Below are positions 9,498 to 18,087 of a stretch of 64,000 bases of DNA, piece by piece. Within the stretch, counting starts at the first letter, position 1. Each line of letters opens with the position of its first letter. Source of the stretch: Lacinutrix himadriensis (lineage in GTDB: Bacteria > Bacteroidota > Bacteroidia > Flavobacteriales > Flavobacteriaceae); NCBI RefSeq assembly GCF_001418105.1, contig NZ_LIQI01000022.1:496001-560000 (forward strand). Reading direction: 5' to 3'. The notes under the pieces were generated by a model. It saw nothing but the letters and a program-made list of their open reading frames with translations, ran no database searches and was not told where the DNA came from. A program made the translations under genes and the position numbers.

Positions 9498-9961
9498 TGA
9501 ATAAGTTTCAGTCACTAGATATCACAAAATTTTTACCACATCGTACGCCATTCTTAATGGTAGACCATGTTATATCTATTGATGATGAACACGTAACCAC
9601 TTCCTTCCAAATAAAAGAAGATTGCATTTTTGTAGATGAAGACATGCAATTTAATGAAGTAGGATTAATTGAAAACGCAGCACAGACTTGTTCTTCTATT
9701 GTTGGTAAAAGTTACTTTGAAGAAGACGATCTTGAAGGCGAAGGAACAAAACTTATTGGTTTTATTTCTGCAATAAAAAAAGTAACCATATTTGCTTGTC
9801 CTGCTATAGGAGACATTATAATATCTAAAGCAAATTTAAAATCTAGGTTTGATACAGATAATTATAGCATTTGCACTTTAGCCTGTACTATTGCTACTTC
9901 AAACAAAGAATTATTATCTTGTGAGTTGAATTTGTTTATTCAGGAAACACCTAAAAACTAA
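9497..9961 (+). CDS. 3-hydroxyacyl-ACP dehydratase-like hot-dog protein B
   Basis: A 154-residue paralogue of the preceding protein: FLPHRTPFLMVDHVI near residues 12-26 and EVGLIENAAQTCSS in the active-site helix. Length is typical of FabZ-like proteins. The overlapping ATG (TAATG) with the gene before it implies translational coupling, which fits a two-subunit dehydratase as in some aryl polyene systems. A third, separate dehydratase lies at 25866-26231. Confidence 0.82.
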   Translation: MNKFQSLDITKFLPHRTPFLMVDHVISIDDEHVTTSFQIKEDCIFVDEDMQFNEVGLIENAAQTCSSIVGKSYFEEDDLEGEGTKLIGFISAIKKVTIFACPAIGDIIISKANLKSRFDTDNYSICTLACTIATSNKELLSCELNLFIQETPKN

Positions 9962-9966
9962 AGGTT

Positions 9967-10374
9967 ATGAAAAAGAGCGAAGTACCTCAGGATAAAAGTA
10001 ATTTAGAGTCTGCAAATTTCAGAGAACTTTGCTATGCTGTAGATGAAAATGGCGAATATACCACAGCGCATACCACAGGTTGGGACCCAAAAACCATTGC
10101 TTTAGACAATGCTATTGAGGATATCCATCAACGTATTGAAGACGCAAAAAACCGAGTACAAAACAATCAAACCAGTCCGATAGAATATTATATGGAATTC
10201 CATAAAATGGATCTTCCAATTTTAGCCAGCTATGTTGGTATTTGGCAATGGCGTGTTAAAAGACATTTCAAACCAAAAGTATTTCACAAATTATCGAATA
10301 AAATACTTCAAAAATATGCAGATGTTTTTGAAATTACCATAGACCAACTTAAAAACCTACAACATGCAAATTAA
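9967..10374 (+). CDS. Conserved hypothetical protein of flexirubin cluster (135 aa)
   Basis: I do not recognise a named domain. The protein is soluble, with no signal peptide. Residues 26-62 hold a polar stretch (ENGEYTTAHTTGWDPKT) and a probable helix with acidic and Asn-rich residues, and the C-terminal half is basic and mostly helical (KRHFKPKVFHKLSNK). It overlaps the BtrH-like gene by 11 bases, so the two are likely made together. An accessory role in acyl transfer is only a guess from the position. Confidence 0.65.
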   Translation: MKKSEVPQDKSNLESANFRELCYAVDENGEYTTAHTTGWDPKTIALDNAIEDIHQRIEDAKNRVQNNQTSPIEYYMEFHKMDLPILASYVGIWQWRVKRHFKPKVFHKLSNKILQKYADVFEITIDQLKNLQHAN

Positions 10375-11359
10375 CTTTACACATCATCAATCTGCGCATT
10401 GCGAAAATGGTGTGGTTTCTAATTTAATGAAACATCATGGCTTTAACGTAAGTGAGCCAATGGTTTTTGGTATTGGTTCGGGATTACTATTTTGTTATAT
10501 CCCGTTTTTAAAGGTGAATCATGCTCCTGCAATTACGTACAGAGCAATGCCTGGATTTATATTTAAACGTTTTGCAAAACGTGTTGGAATAAAAATAGAA
10601 CGCGAAAAATTTAAAGATCCTAAAAAAGCGAAAGCTGTTTTAGACGAGAACTTAAACAACAATAATCCTGTTGGCTTACAAGTTGGTGTTTATAATTTAA
10701 CGTATTTTCCAGATGAATATCGTTTTCATTTTAACGCACACAATTTAGTCGTTTACGGAAAAACAGAAGACACCTATTTGATAAGTGATCCGGTTATGGA
10801 AACGGTAACCACTTTAACAGATAAAGAGCTTGAAAAAGTTAGATTTGCTAAAGGAGCTTTACCTCCAAAAGGACATATTTATTACCCAACGAATTTCCCA
10901 AAAGAGCTTGATTTAGAGAAAGCAATACTAAAAGGAATTAAACATACCTGTAGAGATATGCTAGCTCCAATGCCTGTTCTTGGTGTTAAAGGAATTCGTT
11001 TTACTGCAAAGCAAATAAGAAAATGGCCTAAGAAATTAGGTGTAAAAAAAGCGAATCATTACTTAGGACAAATAGTAAGAATGCAAGAAGAAATAGGAAC
11101 TGGTGGCGGAGGCTTCCGTTATATTTTTGCAGCATTTTTACAAGAATCTAGTAAGATTTTAAACAATCCGAAACTTGCAGATCTTTCCAAAGAAATGACT
11201 CAAATTGGCGATTTATGGCGTGATTTTGCTGTAGATGCTTCTCGAATTTATAAAAATAGAGGCGCAAAAGCAGATGGTTATAATGAAGTAGCTTCACAAT
11301 TAGAAACTATTGCAGACAAAGAAGAAGTGTTTTTTAAAGCTTTAAAAAAAGCTATATAA
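10364..11359 (+). CDS. BtrH N-terminal domain / DUF4872 acyltransferase-like protein
   Basis: The 331-residue protein begins with the BtrH-type peptidase-like fold: Cys13 in [13 protein letters not shown] is the expected nucleophile, and His246-region residues in [12 protein letters not shown] plus ISDPV form the rest of a papain-like layout. The C-terminal part matches DUF4872. BtrH moves an acyl group from an ACP to an acceptor in butirosin synthesis, so a role in releasing the pigment chain from its ACP is plausible. It is tightly packed between the small hypothetical gene and the ABC transporter genes. Confidence 0.8.
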   Translation: MQINFTHHQSAHCENGVVSNLMKHHGFNVSEPMVFGIGSGLLFCYIPFLKVNHAPAITYRAMPGFIFKRFAKRVGIKIEREKFKDPKKAKAVLDENLNNNNPVGLQVGVYNLTYFPDEYRFHFNAHNLVVYGKTEDTYLISDPVMETVTTLTDKELEKVRFAKGALPPKGHIYYPTNFPKELDLEKAILKGIKHTCRDMLAPMPVLGVKGIRFTAKQIRKWPKKLGVKKANHYLGQIVRMQEEIGTGGGGFRYIFAAFLQESSKILNNPKLADLSKEMTQIGDLWRDFAVDASRIYKNRGAKADGYNEVASQLETIADKEEVFFKALKKAI

Positions 11360-11360
11360 T

Positions 11361-12103
11361 ATGATTAACATTGAGCATATATCTAAAAAGTATAAAACTG
11401 CCGAAGATTTTTCGGTAGTAGATTTTGATTTGCTCATTGAAGAGAAAGAAATCTTCGGTCTTCTTGGTCCCAATGGTGCAGGAAAAACGACGCTAATCTC
11501 TATACTTTGCTCGCTTATAAAACCAACTTCGGCTCTTTTACCATTAATGGTTTAACATATCAGAACAATAAAAACGAGCTAAAACAACTTATTGGTATTG
11601 TACCACAGGAGTACGCCCTCTACCCTACACTTACCGCTTTCGAAAACTTAAAATACTTTGGAAGCATGTACGGTTTACATGGAAAATATCTAAAAAATAA
11701 AATTGAAGAATATCTTAAAATATTAGGACTATCGCAATTTGCCCATAAAAAAATAGATACTTTTTCTGGAGGAATGAAACGTCGTATAAACCTTATAGCA
11801 AGTATTTTACATGAACCTAAGGTTTTGTTTTTAGACGAGCCAACTGTTGGTGTAGATGTACAATCTAAAAATGTAATTATAGAATTTCTTCAAGGTTTAA
11901 ATAAAAAAGGAACGACTATCATTTATACTTCGCATCATTTAAATGAAGCGGAATCTTTCTGTTCTAGAGTTGCCATTATAGATCATGGTAAATTAATAAT
12001 AACAGGAAAACCAGCAACACTAATAAGCAACCATACAGGTGCTCATAATCTAGAAGATGTGTTTTTAAGTTTAACCGGAAAAGCCTTAAGAGATCATGCG
12101 TAA
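11361..12103 (+). pseudogene. ABC transporter ATP-binding protein, interrupted by a one-base frameshift
   Basis: ABC-2 exporter ATPase. The Walker A motif GPNGAGKTT is in the first frame, which stops at 11553-11555. The rest is one frame over: Q-loop region IVPQEYALYP, signature FSGGMKRRINL, Walker B VLFLDEPTVG and the switch His in TSHHLNEAE. The frames join if one G is restored near 11531-11532 (tcgg to tcggg), giving about 247 residues, normal for the family. All motifs other than the break are intact. It overlaps the permease gene by 8 bases. Either a sequencing error or a very recent inactivation; the first is more likely because of similar one-base losses elsewhere. Confidence 0.85.
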
Positions 12104-13361
12104 ACTTTGGGCTTCAGCATATAAAGAGTATTTACTTCTAATAAAAGATTTTGGAGGTCTTGTGGTATTATTTGTAATGCCATTAGTACTTATTATTACC
12201 ATCACCATCATTCAAGACAGCACATTTAAAACGATTAGCGATGCTAAAATCCCTGTTTTAATTGTAGATAATGATAAAGGTACCGTTTCACAAACTATAC
12301 AAGACGGATTAGCAACTTCTAATACTTTTCAAGTAATTGTAAAGGAAAATGAAACCATTGCTAGAGATTTAGTTTTTTCTGGAAAGTATCAACTCGCGAT
12401 TATTATTCCAGAGAATCTTTCTTCCGATTTAAATAAAAAAGTAACCCAAAACGTAGATGGTATTCTTTCTAAATTTGGTTTAGATGAAGAAGGCGAAACG
12501 GAAGCAATTGTCATTCCTAAAAAAGAAGTAAAACTCTATTTTGATCCAGCAACGCAGCTTACCTTTAAGTCTTCGGTAAAAAATGGAATAGATAAAATGA
12601 TTTCAAAAATTGAAACACAATCTATCTATAAAGCCTTTCAACAACAAATAACAGACGACCCAACAGAAGCTATTTTTGAAACGGATAATTTTATTAGTTT
12701 TAAAGAAATTCTCCCAATAAAAAACGATGAAGAAATAAAACCAAACTCGGTACAACACAACGTTCCTGCTTGGACATTATTTGCTATCTTTTTTATCATC
12801 GTACCATTATCTATCAATATTGTTAAAGAAAAAAGTCAAGGTACTTTTGTGCGCTTACGTACAAATCCGGTTTCTTATGCCACGGTTTTAGGAGGTAAAA
12901 CGTTGGTCTATCTGTGTGTTTGCATTATTCAATTCATGTTAATGCTTGCTATTGGCGTTTATCTTTTCCCTGTAATGGGTTTACCAACGCTAGATATTTC
13001 GGGACGTTTACCACTCCTTTTCGTTGTTGCTATATTCTCAGGATTGGCAGCAATTGGATTAGGCTTATTACTAGGTACTATTGCAAAAACACAAGAACAA
13101 TCGGCTCCTTTTGGCGCTACATTTGTTGTTATTTTAGCAGCACTTGGAGGTGTTTGGGTTCCGGTTTTTATTATGCCTAAGTTTATGCAAACTTTATCTA
13201 ATATTTCTCCAATGAATTGGGGATTAAATGCTTTTTACGACGTATTTTTACGAAATTCCGGTCTTGTAGAAATTTTACCAGAAATAGGTTTACTATTCGT
13301 GTTTTTTATAGTAACCACGCTAATCGCTATTGTTTATAATGAAAAGAAAAATGCAGTCTAA
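12096..13361 (+). CDS. ABC-2 type transporter permease
   Basis: A 421-residue membrane protein with the ABC-2 (DrrB/YhhJ-like) layout: one membrane segment near residues 20-42 (GGLVVLFVMPLVLIITITII), an external domain of about 190 residues, then five or six segments from about 225 to 415. It overlaps the ATPase gene at its start and the thioesterase gene at its end. Together with the ATPase it probably exports the pigment or a lipid precursor from the inner membrane. Confidence 0.88.
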   Translation: MRKLWASAYKEYLLLIKDFGGLVVLFVMPLVLIITITIIQDSTFKTISDAKIPVLIVDNDKGTVSQTIQDGLATSNTFQVIVKENETIARDLVFSGKYQLAIIIPENLSSDLNKKVTQNVDGILSKFGLDEEGETEAIVIPKKEVKLYFDPATQLTFKSSVKNGIDKMISKIETQSIYKAFQQQITDDPTEAIFETDNFISFKEILPIKNDEEIKPNSVQHNVPAWTLFAIFFIIVPLSINIVKEKSQGTFVRLRTNPVSYATVLGGKTLVYLCVCIIQFMLMLAIGVYLFPVMGLPTLDISGRLPLLFVVAIFSGLAAIGLGLLLGTIAKTQEQSAPFGATFVVILAALGGVWVPVFIMPKFMQTLSNISPMNWGLNAFYDVFLRNSGLVEILPEIGLLFVFFIVTTLIAIVYNEKKNAV

Positions 13362-13788
13362 TAAACTCGTAGAACATACCAATCAGGTACGTGTACGCTT
13401 TGTAGAAACAGACCCTTTAGGTATTGTTTGGCATGGTAACTATATTCAATACTTTGAAGATGGTCGCGAATCTTTTGGTAGAAAACATGGCATATCTTAT
13501 TTAGATCAAAAAGAACATGGTTTTGCAACACCAATTGTAAAATCTAGTACAGACCATAAACATCCTTTACGTTATGGTGATGTTGCAACTATAAAAACAA
13601 TTTACGTAGATAATCCTGCTGCTAAAATGATATTTCGTTACGAAATTTATAACCAAAAGGATCAATTGGTATGCAAAGGAGAAACGGTTCAAGTATTTGT
13701 AGATAAAATTGGTGAAGGAGATTTATCATTAACTATTCCTGAGTTTTTTATGGAATGGAAAAAAAATGTAGGCTTATTAGATGAGTAA
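13351..13788 (+). CDS. Acyl-CoA/ACP thioesterase (4-hydroxybenzoyl-CoA thioesterase family)
   Basis: Hot-dog thioesterase of about 145 residues. The active-site motif is RFVETDPLGIVWHGNYIQYF, in which the Asp and the HGNY segment are typical of the YbgC/4HBT family. Possible starts are TTG 13330, ATG 13339 and ATG 13351; the last gives the usual short lead before the first strand and overlaps the permease by 11 bases. It may free or edit acyl chains in pigment synthesis. The stop overlaps the next start by 8 bases. Confidence 0.85.
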   Translation: MQSNKLVEHTNQVRVRFVETDPLGIVWHGNYIQYFEDGRESFGRKHGISYLDQKEHGFATPIVKSSTDHKHPLRYGDVATIKTIYVDNPAAKMIFRYEIYNQKDQLVCKGETVQVFVDKIGEGDLSLTIPEFFMEWKKNVGLLDE

Positions 13789-14926
13789 AGTGTACGTTTC
13801 ACATAATAATATTATTTCGTCATTAGGTTTTACTAGTGAAGCTGTTGTTGAAAAAATAAGCAACGAAGTTTCTGGTTTACAACGTATAGATGACAAATCC
13901 ATTTTACCAGAACCTTTTTATACTTCCTTAATTTCTACGGAAGACTTACAAGAAAACTTTAACAAACGTAATCCGAAAGGAGCATATACGCGTTTAGAGC
14001 AAATGATGATTACTTCTTTAAGTAGCGTTATAGATGCTTCCAACATAGAAATCAACGATCGTGTAGGTTTAATTATTTCTACCACCAAAGGAAACATAGA
14101 TGCTTTAGATGCAAACAATCCTTTTCATAAAGACAGAGCATATTTAAGCGAACTTGGTAATCAAGTCAAAGATTTTTTTCATTTTAAAAACGATGCTATT
14201 GTAGTTTCTAATGCTTGCGTTTCTGGAATTTTAGCCGTTGCCATTGCAAAAAGATATATACAACAAGGGACGTACGATCATGTATTTATTACCAGTGGTG
14301 ATGTCATTACAGAGTTTATTTTATCTGGTTTCAATTCTTTTCAAGCGTTAAGCAGCGAACCTTGTAAACCGTATGATGCAAACCGAACAGGAATAAATAT
14401 TGGCGAAGTAGCTGCAAGTGTTTTAGTAACCAAAGATGCAGATGCTTTAGCAAAAGAAGCTGTTACCATTTTAGGTGAAGGTTCTTGCAATGATGCCAAT
14501 CATATTTCTGGTCCTTCCAGAACTGGAGAAGGTTTATATAGAAGTATGCAATCTGCATTTACACAAGCAAATATTTCTGCAGCAGAAGTAGATTTTATTT
14601 CTGCACACGGAACAGCAACCATGTTCAACGATGAAATGGAAGCTATTGCATTTAACAGAATGGATTTAAGCACTGTACCGTTAAATAGTTTAAAAGGTTA
14701 TTTTGGTCATAGTTTAGGCGCTTCCGGATTGGTAGAAACCATTGTTGGTATGCATGCATTAAAAAATAACACTTTGTATAAATCGTTAGGTTTTGAAACT
14801 TCTGGAGTTACTAAACCAATAAACGTAATTACTGAAACAACTAAAAAAAATATTAATAGATTCTTAAAAACAGCTTCCGGATTTGGAGGTTGTAATACAG
14901 CAATCTTATTTCAAAAAACGAATTAA
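13781..14926 (+). CDS. Beta-ketoacyl-ACP synthase (divergent, catalytic residues present)
   Basis: A 381-residue ketosynthase of the KAS I/II fold. Cys146 in SNACVSGILA, His276 in SAHGTATMFND and His310 in GYFGHSLGASG form a full triad, so it should be active. It is shorter at the N-terminus than the FabF-like copies and resembles the ApeR/ApeO type synthases in aryl polyene clusters. It overlaps the thioesterase gene and is followed 2 bases later by the methyltransferase. Confidence 0.88.
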   Translation: MSKVYVSHNNIISSLGFTSEAVVEKISNEVSGLQRIDDKSILPEPFYTSLISTEDLQENFNKRNPKGAYTRLEQMMITSLSSVIDASNIEINDRVGLIISTTKGNIDALDANNPFHKDRAYLSELGNQVKDFFHFKNDAIVVSNACVSGILAVAIAKRYIQQGTYDHVFITSGDVITEFILSGFNSFQALSSEPCKPYDANRTGINIGEVAASVLVTKDADALAKEAVTILGEGSCNDANHISGPSRTGEGLYRSMQSAFTQANISAAEVDFISAHGTATMFNDEMEAIAFNRMDLSTVPLNSLKGYFGHSLGASGLVETIVGMHALKNNTLYKSLGFETSGVTKPINVITETTKKNINRFLKTASGFGGCNTAILFQKTN

Positions 14927-14928
14927 AT

Positions 14929-15990
14929 ATGTCAAACCAATCTATAAAAGCTATAGACGCAATTCAAGAAGCACAAAAAATTGCAATGGCTCCTTTTGTG
15001 TTTCAAGCAACAGTATCTTTAAGAAAACTCGGTATTTTCGATCTTATTTTCGAGAAAAGAAAAAAAGGAGGAATCACTTTAGAAGCTATTGCTGAAGAAT
15101 TAAAACTTAGCACTTATGGTGTTGGTGTATTATTAGAAATTGCGGAAAGTTCCGATATCGTTTCCAAAAACGAAACCGAACATTATGAACTTACTACTAT
15201 TGGTTACTTTTTAGCATATAATGAAACAGTAAATGTAAATCTTAATTTCACCAATGAGGTTTGCTACAAAGGCTTATTTCATTTAGATGAAGCTATTAAA
15301 ACAGGAAAACCTTCAGGATTAAAAGAACTTGGAGATTGGCCAACGGTTTACGAAGGCTTATCAAAACTAACACCATTACAACAAAAATCTTGGTTTGATT
15401 TTGACCATCATTATTCCGACGATATTTTTGCAGAAGCTTTAGAGTTATTATTCAAAAAAGACCGCAAAAAAATATTCGATATAGGAGCAAATACAGGAAA
15501 ATTCACTGTGAAATGCTGTACGTACAATAGCGATGTGAACATAACCATGATTGATCTTCCCGGACAATTAAACAAAGCGAAAGCAAATGTAGAAAAAGCA
15601 GGTTTTCAAGACCGAGTAAAAGGTCATGAAATCGATTGGCTTTCCGACAACCCAACCATACCAAGTGATGCGGAAACCATTTGGATGAGTCAATTTTTAG
15701 ATTGTTTTTCAAAAGCGGAAATTCTAAAAGTGCTTAAAACCTGTGTGAATTCTATGAATGAAAATTCAGAATTAATCATCATAGAAACTTTTACCGACAG
15801 ACAAAAATTTGATAACGCTAAGTTTATTTTAGAAGCAACATCGCTTTACTTTACCGTAATTGCAAATGGTAATTCTAAAATGTATAAAGCAACAGAGTTT
15901 AAAGACATAGCAAAAGAAGCTGGCTTACAACTTAATGAAGATGTAGAAATTGGTGAATATCACACGATGTTTACTTTTAGCAAAGCATAA
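14929..15990 (+). CDS. SAM-dependent methyltransferase (O-methyltransferase type)
   Basis: The protein has 353 residues in two parts. A winged-helix-like N-terminal dimerisation domain (about 1-95) with LRKLGIFDLI and TLEAIAEELKLS is typical of plant- and polyketide-type O-methyltransferases. A Rossmann domain follows with SAM motif I FDIGANTGKFT at about 183-193, then MIDLPGQ and WMSQFLDCFS. It probably methylates the aryl head group of the polyene; C-methylation cannot be excluded. It sits between two ketosynthase-type genes. Confidence 0.85.
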   Translation: MSNQSIKAIDAIQEAQKIAMAPFVFQATVSLRKLGIFDLIFEKRKKGGITLEAIAEELKLSTYGVGVLLEIAESSDIVSKNETEHYELTTIGYFLAYNETVNVNLNFTNEVCYKGLFHLDEAIKTGKPSGLKELGDWPTVYEGLSKLTPLQQKSWFDFDHHYSDDIFAEALELLFKKDRKKIFDIGANTGKFTVKCCTYNSDVNITMIDLPGQLNKAKANVEKAGFQDRVKGHEIDWLSDNPTIPSDAETIWMSQFLDCFSKAEILKVLKTCVNSMNENSELIIIETFTDRQKFDNAKFILEATSLYFTVIANGNSKMYKATEFKDIAKEAGLQLNEDVEIGEYHTMFTFSKA

Positions 15991-15993
15991 TAG

Positions 15994-16614
15994 ATGAATA
16001 CCAATTACCACATAAAATCCTATTGCAGTATAAAGAACAATCAAGTTTCTTTAAACGGTTCTGTGGTATATAAAGATGAAGAGGAATCGTTTTCTCCTTT
16101 TATAAAAGCAGCATACAAAGACCAAAACACAAAATATCCAAAGTTTTTTAAAATGGATAAATTGAGTAAACTTGCTTTTTTAGCTGCAGATGTTTTATTA
16201 AAAAACGAAAACCTAAATCTAGAAGAAGAAAACAATATTGCTATTGTATTTTCTAACAAAGCCTCTAGTTTAGATACCGATAGAAAACACCAAGAATCCA
16301 TTCAAAATAAAGAAAGCTACTTTCCTAGCCCTGCCGTTTTTGTGTATACATTACCAAATATTTGCATTGGTGAGATAAGTATAAAATATAAGCTGTATTC
16401 TGAAAATAGTTTTTTTATCTTTGAAAACTTTAACGCAACGCATTTGTTAACGTATTCAAATAGTTTATTATCAAGCAACAAAGCAGATCAAGTACTTTGT
16501 GGTTGGGTAGAATTTGATGGGGAAGACAACTACGAAGCATTTTTATATTTAGTGTCTACAGAAGGCACAATAACAAACAGTAAACAAGACATAATAAAAT
16601 TATATAATACATAG
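15994..16614 (+). CDS. Truncated beta-ketoacyl synthase-like protein without catalytic residues
   Basis: A 206-residue protein that resembles only the N-terminal half of a ketosynthase (LSKLAFLAADVLLKNENL then NIAIVFSNKASSLDTD and TLPNICIGEISIKY). The position of the active-site Cys is replaced by a hydrophobic stretch, and the C-terminal His motifs are absent. It looks like a compact ketosynthase-like accessory rather than recent debris: the frame is intact, and it is spaced 3 bases from its upstream and 1 base from its downstream neighbour. Confidence 0.65.
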   Translation: MNTNYHIKSYCSIKNNQVSLNGSVVYKDEEESFSPFIKAAYKDQNTKYPKFFKMDKLSKLAFLAADVLLKNENLNLEEENNIAIVFSNKASSLDTDRKHQESIQNKESYFPSPAVFVYTLPNICIGEISIKYKLYSENSFFIFENFNATHLLTYSNSLLSSNKADQVLCGWVEFDGEDNYEAFLYLVSTEGTITNSKQDIIKLYNT

Positions 16615-16615
16615 T

Positions 16616-16873
16616 ATGGACGCATTAAAACAAGAATTAAAAGAAAACCTTATTGAGCAATTAAACTTAGAAGACATGACTATTGCAGACATTGCAGATG
16701 ATGACATGCTTTTTGGTGATGGTTTAGGTTTAGACTCCATTGATGCTTTAGAGTTAATTGTAATGTTAGATAAAAGTTATGGTATTAAATTAACAGACCC
16801 AAAAGAAGGACGTTCTATTTTTGAGTCTATTAATACAATGGCTGCTTACATTACAGAAAACAGATCTAAGTAA
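16616..16873 (+). CDS. Acyl carrier protein 2
   Basis: An 85-residue ACP with the attachment Ser41 in DGLGLDSIDALEL. The DGLGLDSID form is that of polyketide and aryl polyene ACPs more than of fatty acid ACPs. It lies between the truncated ketosynthase-like gene and a FabF-type ketosynthase, which suggests that it carries the polyene chain, while ACP 1 may serve the other module. Confidence 0.93.
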   Translation: MDALKQELKENLIEQLNLEDMTIADIADDDMLFGDGLGLDSIDALELIVMLDKSYGIKLTDPKEGRSIFESINTMAAYITENRSK

Positions 16874-16882
16874 AAATTAAGT

Positions 16883-18085
16883 ATGAGTAAAGGAGTTGCT
16901 ATAACAGGAATGGGAATTATATCTGCCATTGGAAACAATGTTGCAGAAAATTACCAATCGCTTATACTTGGTAAAAAAGGAATCTCTCGAGTTTCTAAAA
17001 TTAAAACCAATCATGTAAATGATATTATGGTTGGAGAGATTGATTTTACCAATGAAGCTTTAGAGCAACAACTTGGTTTAACTTCAGACAATAATTATTC
17101 TAGAACCGCACTTCTTGGTGCAGTAGCTGCAAAACAAGCAATACAAGATGCTGGAATTACAGATATTAATGCATACAAAACAGGTTTAATTTCGGCAACA
17201 AGTGTTGGTGGCATGGACATGACAGAGCGTTATTATTATGATTATTTAGAAGATAAAAGCACTCAAAAATATATTGAAGGTCATCATGCTGGTGATTCTA
17301 CACAAAAAATTGCAGAACAACTAGGTATTGAAAAAAGCTTAGTTACCACCATAAGTACGGCATGTTCTTCTGCTGCAAATTCTATAATGCTTGGTGCACG
17401 CTTAATAAAATCGGGACAACTAGATCGTGTTATTGTTGGAGGTACAGATTGCTTATCTAAATTCACCATCAACGGTTTTAAAACCTTGATGATTTTATCC
17501 GATACCTATAGCACACCTTTTGATGAAAACCGAAAAGGTTTAAACCTTGGGGAAGCTGCTGCTTTTTTAGTTTTAGAATCCGATAAAGTAGTACAAGCAG
17601 AAAATAAAAAAGTACTTGCTTACGTAAAAGGTTATGGGAATGCGAATGATGCATATCACCAAACGGCTTCTTCCGAAAACGGAGACGGAGCAACCCTTGC
17701 CATGCAAAAAGCATTAGATATTGCTGGTTACAACCCCGAAGATATCGATTACGTGAATGCCCATGGAACCGCAACTGGAAATAATGATTTATCCGAAGGA
17801 AGAGCAATTATTAGAGTCTTTGGCGAAAACGTTCCTGACTTTAGTTCTACCAAAGCATACACCGGACATACCTTGGCTGCTGCTGGTGCCATTGAAGCGG
17901 TATATTCTATTTTAGCATTACAAAACAATATCATTTACCCTAATCTGAATTTTAAAACACAGATGAAGGAATTTAACATTACACCACAACTAGAATTAAA
18001 AGAAAAGCCATTGCAATCTGTGATGTCTAACTCCTTTGGTTTTGGAGGAAATTGTTCTACCGTAATATTTTCAAAAGAGCAATAA
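16883..18085 (+). CDS. Beta-ketoacyl-ACP synthase (FabF type, KS alpha)
   Basis: A 400-residue condensing enzyme with a complete triad: Cys161 in STACSSAANS, His294 in NAHGTATGNND and His329 in KAYTGHTLAAAGA, and the end loop SNSFGFGGNCSTVI. It starts 9 bases after ACP 2 and is followed directly by a Cys-less ketosynthase homologue. The pair has the alpha/beta (KS-CLF) arrangement of type II polyketide and aryl polyene systems, so it is probably the main polyene extender. Confidence 0.92.
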   Translation: MSKGVAITGMGIISAIGNNVAENYQSLILGKKGISRVSKIKTNHVNDIMVGEIDFTNEALEQQLGLTSDNNYSRTALLGAVAAKQAIQDAGITDINAYKTGLISATSVGGMDMTERYYYDYLEDKSTQKYIEGHHAGDSTQKIAEQLGIEKSLVTTISTACSSAANSIMLGARLIKSGQLDRVIVGGTDCLSKFTINGFKTLMILSDTYSTPFDENRKGLNLGEAAAFLVLESDKVVQAENKKVLAYVKGYGNANDAYHQTASSENGDGATLAMQKALDIAGYNPEDIDYVNAHGTATGNNDLSEGRAIIRVFGENVPDFSSTKAYTGHTLAAAGAIEAVYSILALQNNIIYPNLNFKTQMKEFNITPQLELKEKPLQSVMSNSFGFGGNCSTVIFSKEQ

Positions 18086-18087
18086 TT

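Noticed and set aside
11507-11560. Programmed ribosomal frameshift in the ABC ATPase
   Set aside because: No slippery heptamer or following hairpin is visible, and similar one-base losses occur in unrelated genes of the window, so an error or mutation is simpler.
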